NCBI RefSeq assembly: GCF_910592395.1
Contig: NC_088315.1
Span: 5,210,501 to 5,274,500 of the forward strand
Length of the DNA stretch: 64,000 nucleotides
Source: Lineus longissimus
Taxonomy: Eukaryota > Nemertea > Pilidiophora > Heteronemertea > Lineidae
Direction of reading: 5' to 3'
Shown: positions 57,161-64,000 of the stretch, in pieces
How positions within the stretch are numbered: position 1 is the stretch's first letter
How the letters are laid out: every line of letters begins with the position of its first letter
The notes under the pieces: model-generated
Database searches by the model: none
What the model was told of the DNA's origin: nothing
What the model saw: the letters and a program-made list of their open reading frames with translations, nothing else
Made by a program: the position numbers and the translations under genes

Positions 57161-60109
57161 TTTCATACTGTCTGTGAATTTCATGAACTTTTTAGTTCCT
57201 TTAAGTTTCACCAGATGGCAGGTTTAAGTAAAAGAATGACGGGAACTGTTCGAATCTGGGTCTGTCTGGCTGCAGTTCAATAGCTGTGCATTTCATTTCA
57301 ATTACTGACAATGAAATTGCTATAATGACGTTATTTGGAGGATAATTTGAATGCCGTTGCAGTAATTTCTGGGTTAATTTTAGTAGTTTTAGTTTTAAAG
57401 TACTATAATGACTTAGTTATGAGAGGCGCTGTTTTCAATATCTTTGCTGTTGGTTTGACGTTAAAAAAACACATTAAGAAGGTTCTGCAATTTGCAGTTG
57501 CCAATGACCTCATTTGGAATCACGACCTAATTAAAGGTGAAACTGCACCAGATGCCCAAATTTTCCCAGATGTGAGTCATAACGACAAAACTACAAATTC
57601 AGCAACAGCCCCCCCAAACATTGTGTGAACTGTTACTGTAAAATAATACAACCAGCAGGGTCCATCAACACCACTTTGTTATGCCACTGTTACCAAGTGA
57701 TTTGCCATGAATATTGCACAACCATAATTAGGTGTTTTTGTTTGGATGTGGGACCCATATGCTATGTTGATAGTAATTATGGCATACTTTCCCATGTACT
57801 TAACATCAATTATCAGTTGTTTGCTTTGTTCAAAGGTCGTCACCATTTTGATGAGGCTTGTCTGTTGCCTAGGAAACAGATCATTTATTAAAAGAAAAGA
57901 AACAACAGAAAAGCAAGAACGGAAGTGATTTTAGTACGTTTCATCTTCATGTGCAATAAACACCAAGTTTAAAAAGTTTGAAAACTTCATTGAATATTTG
58001 GCAACTTTTTGCATCGTCTGCTACAGTCATTTAGTCTCGTACCTCAGTCTCATGTGCCGCTAGGAACCAGGTAGAGCATTACACTCCACTCAAGTGCTTT
58101 GTGTATTCTGAGTCATACACTCGTTATACATGTTCCTGCCCTAACTCATTGATTGTGATTGCCCCATGCGTCTTCATTAGATATGCAACAAATTTACATA
58201 ACAAAATTGTGGGCTTCGGTCTGAAGAGCTAACATTTGAAACAGCTAGCTCGAGCCGGGTAAAATTTCTTGACATTTTTTTTCTGAAAATTCCTTGGGTG
58301 TGCATTATTGGTAAATATCGCACAGGTTTAGACTGGTGGTTTGCCCGTGGAAATTTCATGTGGATAATAGTACATTAGGGAATAGTGTTTCGAGTCCTAG
58401 TGTATTTAGTCAGTACATTTAGTACAGGAGTAGACAACCAGCTACCATCACCAGAAGCCAAAATGAGTACAGTGGGAGTTAACAAGTGTAAAATACACTT
58501 ACAGGTAAAGTAGTTTCCTTTCTAAAACGTTTAAAAGAATTTGGTATTTTTGTGTTGTGCTGGTGCAGCTCGCTTTTGTGTTTTCGCAGGTTTATAAAGG
58601 GTAACTCTGTCTATAGTCCATTGTGTACTATCTGTAGTGTATTGATTGTACAGTGTGTACACTATGGAGTATGGTTTGATATGCCGCTGTACTTCATGCG
58701 TGTATGTATGTAGTGTATTTGTATGTTGGCTTACCACCCAGATTGTCAGATTGGATACCCTGATATATTCTTTGTTCCTGGCATGAATTCCTACGGAAAT
58801 TGTCAAGCAGTCTCAACGTCTTCAGAATTAATTGTACGACATCTGATATCTTGACGTGGTCAGTAATTACATTATTTGATTGCTCGTTAATTGCTAATTA
58901 AGCTGAGTTGCTGATTGTAATTTGGTCGGTTGTGGAGAGGTTGGGTTATTTGGGGTGATGCGTAAATGGTTTTGTGTTACATTGTACAGGAAGTTTAGGA
59001 CGCCCTAATAATGGGACACTTAATGTCAGATGGATTAGTTCTTTCCACACCCCCTCCCCCTTCCCCCTTCCCCCTTCCCTGATGTAAAGCACCAGGAGGC
59101 CAGTTTGCATCTGGCGAAAAAGTGTCTTGTCCCAGGACATTTTGTCTGTTGATCAGGAGGTGAAGTTTAATTGTTGTTCACGCAGTGACAGATGTTACAC
59201 CCGATATGAAGTCTGCCAATTGGATTCTATGACCATATGGCAGATACCTCTTTATGATGAACATTCTGGTGACATTTCTCATGTTTTCTCACCTCGTACC
59301 TTGGTAAGGCTGCTGAATGATGCTGATTCATGAATTCATGCTTGATCCTGGCTGTTCACTTGCACACCTTACCAGTAGTGTAATCCATACATCGTGCTGC
59401 AATGCATCCTTAATACCCCAAATAATAAGTCTGAGCTTATGTATCAGCTCGTTAAGGGACTTTACAGTCTCAGACCCTCCTTGGTCAAGATGGGTTCCAT
59501 AGATACCCGGTATTCTACGACTGTCTCTAGTTTTCTCATCTGTGCATAAGTTATTGTCTGAAGTCCTTATCCCTGGAGTGGCCCAATGGTCATTAGTTTG
59601 CAGTCATAATTCTTTTACTGAGCCAATATTTGGTAATTCTTGCCCAAACCCTTACGGATGTTTCAAGTACCGGTAGGCTTACCTTAAAGTACAGACATTC
59701 TTGTGAATTATTGCCAGGGTTGGCCAAACTATAAACTCTCATTGAGATTGAATGAGATACTTGTCTTATTCATATCCCTACTGAAATTATTTTACAACAA
59801 GATCCACAAAGGCCACATTTGTTGATAATCATGTGAAAATATTAGTTATTGTTTATCTTAGTATTTGGATGTTCGTTGTCCTTTGAAAAGCCTTAAGGCG
59901 ATTTCACGACCTTCATGGCTTCTAAAGCGAGCATTCCCGGATTGTGGTAGAATGGGAAATCATTCGGTCATATGGGTAATTTCCCAGATCTGTTGTAATC
60001 TTGTTTTAACCCTTGTATGTCCCATTTGACAATTTGGACGCTCTATCTTGGACATCTGAACTCTTCCGACATTTGATCTAACCTGCCCTTTCTGGGATCC
60101 CTCTTTTGA

Positions 60110-60232
60110 CTGTCCTTAATATAGAGGTGTCCTGATTACAGAGGTCAAATTGAATGTTAATAGCCAATTTCGGACCAAAACTAGTGTCCTTAATAGAGAG
60201 GTGTCTGCTAAGGGAGGTTCCGCTGTATTCAT
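60110..60232. mobile_element. Interspersed repeat of GTCCTTAATAGAGAGG type, copy 2
   Basis: Two internal copies of TGTCCTTAATA(TA/GA)GAGGTGTC at about 60113 and 60185, ending GGGAGGTTCCGCTGTA. Related to 41065-41220. Confidence 0.55.
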
Positions 60233-63200
60233 AGCCTTGAGGAGAATCACTCGATTTACATTAGGGCATATCAAATCACATGTGTGATTGCAGCTAGAAA
60301 TCACACTTGAATATGATGATGTTTTAAACACATATGTTCGATTGCAGCCAGAGAAAATGACACCTGATCTCGACAGTTAAAAAAAGCTGCTGAAATTGAT
60401 GATGAGGGGCATTGTCGATATTGACTATAAAATCATCGAGTAATTGGTCAACAGCTTGGGACACTTGTTCAGTTCTCATGTGCATAATGAATGCCGTTCA
60501 ATCTGTGCCTTGGTGCAGGCTGGTTCGCTATACTGACTCTCAACCGAGGTATCAAGTGATACATGAGAAAGTACAGTTTTAAATGAAATGGATTGCATGT
60601 TTGCTGTTGGCAGCACAGAAAAAAACTTGCTCCAACATCCTGTTTTAGAGCAGCTTCATGTTCAGTGGCTTGGAGCTATTTCATGTGTTTGCACACTTCA
60701 ACGCCTATCTCCATCCTAATGTGAACAAGAATTTCAAAGAATTACCGATGAAGCTTTATATGATTCATCGAAACAGTCTGGTGGGAAACTGAATTTCTTT
60801 TACAAACCTCCACTAAAGATGGTTATAACTGTACTGTACCAATTTTTCTGGAGCCTTTGTGACTTTTGCGGGTTGGGGTACAATCACAAACTTAAGGGGC
60901 ACAAAAATGTTTTCGTCGATTTGGACCTGCATCAGTATGTTACTGAAAGCAATCTTGAATAACAGAATTCAACTTGACGTAATTAATATCACAACTTGCA
61001 ATTCCTTGCTTGCTTGGTCTTGTGATGTGAAAGCATGATGCTAATATTGCTATTGCGCAGCACTGGCAAAGTTCATGGCCGTTATTGCCAATATCTAAGA
61101 TGGCCGCCACAATATAAATCATGTCCTCTCGTCGCCATGGTGAAATCTGGTGCTGTGTATGAATCATCACTTAGATCATGCTATGTATGGTTGATGATCT
61201 AACTGCTGGATTCTGCAAGATTGTCAAGCGCTAGATTATTTTGGTGGAAGCATAAGCAATGGTAAGTTTGCCCAATCACCGTTTGCATAGCTGCGTTTCC
61301 TCGTCCTGCATTTGATGAGAAGAGACTGTCTCAGGTCTTTGAGTCTCGCTTAGAAATGGAAGGTTTGACTTTTAACCAATTTAACATTCTAGTTCACTTT
61401 CTATACACATATTTTTCACACTGTCGCATTCATGAACGTACATGTTTGGTCGATTTAATGTGTAGACTATGTTTTTTGGCAGTGGCCTAATCTCTTTTCA
61501 GACAGGTTTTTTTCCTGCCGAACTTGAGACCTCTTTGCTATTTCTGTTATACATTATAATGCGTGACACCCGCGAGCAGAAAACCCCAAAATATTCGATC
61601 TTGTGAAACAATAGGAGCTTTGGTCTTGGGGATCAAATGCAAAGAGATAAAGTTATCATGACTATCGATGTAGCCTCTGCTTGCACCAGCTATAGCCCAG
61701 TGATGCAAACTTCAGTCAGGGCTTCGTTGTCTTGTGGTGAACCATATTATCCTCTGTATGCCTACTCTTCTCAGTAGAAGGATGGCAAAATGGATGCCTC
61801 AAGTCCTTTCGGTGTGATTGGACCTAAGAAGCAATTAGGGGAGGCAAACTATTGCAGTATCTATAGTACATCATGGGTCAAGTAGTATGTCCGAACCCCA
61901 TTGAGGTTGTCCTTTGTAATATGTGCCATTCATTAACCACTTTATGAGAGAATTAAACGTATGATAATGATAAGAGTGGACGTGGTATAAAGTACTTTCT
62001 ATATCAGAATGGAAATTGCCCTGAACGATAGATGGACTGTGCGGAGAAGTACGAAGTATTGAAAGTGTCAGATGTTTCCCTTTTGTGGCCTCCTCACTTG
62101 GCACAAACTTGTGCTATGCCTCAGTAATTCCTCATGTAGTCCCATGCATAAGGGATGATTCGAAATAATGAAATTGCATACTCAGCATCTAGCTTAGGCT
62201 CCCTTGATGAGAGTTCATGCTGAAATTAAAATGCATGCTCACAAAATTAATTCAATTAATGGGGCAATATTAATGTCGTCAACAGCTGCTTGAAAGGAGA
62301 AAGTTGGCCTCGTTGGGTCATCAGACACTTTAAATTCAGGTCTTCATATCAGTAGGGTCTTCTGGCTGCGTAGACTGATGGATTGGATTACTATTAGCTT
62401 GATTCGAAAGGGCCTCTATCCCATGATGGATTCAAACACAGTAAAATCCTTTTCTTTTTCCCGCTTTAGAAAGGCCACGACATCATTGCAAAATTGTGAA
62501 CCCAAATGCTTCGAGTGAACTGTCATCTATTTCAATGAGAGGATTGAAGAAGTCGAATTATTCAGAAGGCATCATTCTTTAAATATACTTTTTTAGCTCA
62601 GGATTGAGATATGCTATCAAGTTTTAAATTTTAGTTTTATCCCAGTGATTTACCTGCATTTTTCTTGCCAAAGTTTGTGACTCAACATTGCCAAGTCCAT
62701 GTTGATAATGTTTTGCCATGTACCTTGTCTGGATCTGCCATGGCATGGCTCAACTCTAGCCCCATGACCCATGCAATTGATGTTTACTCTATCTGCTAGG
62801 CATCTCACTACAGTTACAACCCAGACTTATTTACGCCATTACCTTGGCTTGTTACACCTGCCTAATGTACTGTAGGTGAGGGAGGATCAAAAGTTAAGTA
62901 CATAAGCCGAGATTCCTGCGCCTTGAACTGTGCATTCTTTTCATACATTTTGCAACATTGGCAATGGGACATTCCATCATGATGTTGAGGCGTTATTGGT
63001 TTGACCCTTAGTTTGCGAAATTTTGAGTGAGGAACCTAGATACATGTATTTATCCACCCAATCAAATCTGATAAGGCAATCAAACAATTTAGAAATGCAC
63101 CCATTTCATGTGCTCATGTGCTTACCATGTGCTCATGTGCTTACCATGTTGCAATGAGTAGCTTTTTTTTCCGAGTTCGAAATCTCAGAATTGATGAGGC

Positions 63201-64000
63201 CAAAGAGTATAAAATGGATGACCTCATCACTGCCATCATCTCTTCTGATGGAGGTATTGTCTGCTGAATCTTTCAAACATTTGGCCACAAATTATTAAAA
63301 GTATCATTGTTCAGACAGTTGTCATGGTCAACCATTCTCAAACATCTCGGAAGAGCTTGGGTCTGCTGAAGTGAAATGACATCCTTTGAGTCGGTCCCTG
63401 ATTAGCTCTTGGCCATTATGACTAAGAGACTGTGTCTGTATCTAGTGATGCCAAGAAGTGCATCGGTTCCCATGGTGATGATGGGATGAAAAAAACATCA
63501 GTTGATTCATGGAATCATGGGCCCACTTCCCATACATTTGTACATGTATCTCTTTATAAAATCCCTGAAGTATTCTGAAAGGTAGGGGGTGGTATCTCGG
63601 TATGTTTCTTGATTTGAAAAAAAACTTTGACCTATACAAATGTGTTCCAGATTTGTCTCCAAAACATTTAACCTGATTGTGTTCATCCTTTGGAGTTTCA
63701 GTAGCTCAACTAGAGTCAGTCGTATGCCCCTCCACTCTGTGGGTGACGCATGATCTTTCAGTGATCAACTTGAGGTGGAATCCATCTTCATGTCTTGTCT
63801 GGCAGGAGTTGTTTTGTCAAGTAACATTGTGGCCGATGGTCCCAGTTGAAAAAACAAGAGAGAAAGCCCCTGCTTCTCTCCAGTCTGGATTGTCAAAACA
63901 AGAACTAGATTCAGTTGAGTTTGATGAATGTATGGACAGCTTCTTACTCATCCCTGTCAGCGTCGAGTCATGACAATTCATTTTCATTTTATGAAATGCA

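Larger units (their letters stand above)
48454..64000. other. Long region without supportable exons
   Basis: 15.5 kb, probably the first intron of the gene whose first coding exon ends at 48453, or intergenic. Contains G-rich tracts at 48648-48669 (+ strand) and 59050-59079 (- strand), SINE-like and interspersed repeats, and a CpG-richer patch at 56840-57160. The open frames are short, mostly without ATG or splice context, and unrecognised. Confidence 0.5.

Noticed and set aside
57335-57628. 97-codon + strand frame with a hydrophobic N-terminus
   Set aside because: Starts at TTG, sits in AT-rich DNA and lacks homology or splice context.
63677-63973. 98-codon + strand frame at the window end
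   Set aside because: A possible acceptor (GTTTCAG) precedes TAG in the phase required by the 48010-48453 exon, so it cannot be its next exon.

Overview
The window is from a non-vertebrate animal genome. Genes are split by short GT-AG introns, the non-coding DNA is moderately AT-rich and full of microsatellites and small DNA-transposon or SINE-like repeats, and the recognisable proteins are animal proteins. I cannot name the species. A marine invertebrate is plausible but is only an inference.

Layout. (1) 75-1721, + strand: the last six coding exons of a cytosolic-type NADP-dependent isocitrate dehydrogenase (IDH1-like); its 5' half lies outside the window. (2) 6639-41388, - strand: one very large gene of the KIAA1549 (UPF0606) family. 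I could chain 22 coding exons in phase: a signal-peptide exon, three huge Ser-rich repeat exons (5,232, 6,870 and 2,877 nt), a juxtamembrane domain with two furin-like sites, a transmembrane exon and a cytoplasmic tail built from 14 small exons, including a 9-nt microexon; a 12-nt microexon lies just before the membrane exon. The model predicts about 5,843 residues, about three times the length I recall for the human family members. (3) 44049-45197, - strand: ribosomal protein L15 (204 aa), three coding exons. (4) 48010-48453, + strand: the first coding exon of an unrecognised gene; the rest of the window (48.45-64 kb) shows no further supportable exon and is probably its first intron or intergenic.

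Repeats and mobile DNA. A 1.18-kb foldback, Mutator-like element with a 9-bp target duplication sits in the last intron of the KIAA1549-like gene. There is also a small foldback MITE, a 76-bp tandem array, two non-coding minisatellite arrays (42.57-43.62 kb), two copies of a GTCCTTAATAGAGAGG-type interspersed repeat, and two tRNA-derived (SINE-like) sequences.

The most unusual object is the ectodomain of the KIAA1549-like protein. Three different Ser-rich tandem arrays (7-residue based, 14-residue and 20-residue) are each carried on a single symmetric phase 1-1 exon, so each could be skipped without breaking the frame. Each array shows fresh homogenisation and higher-order duplication at the DNA level. 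The long + strand open frames across 19.9-34.2 kb are by-products of these arrays.
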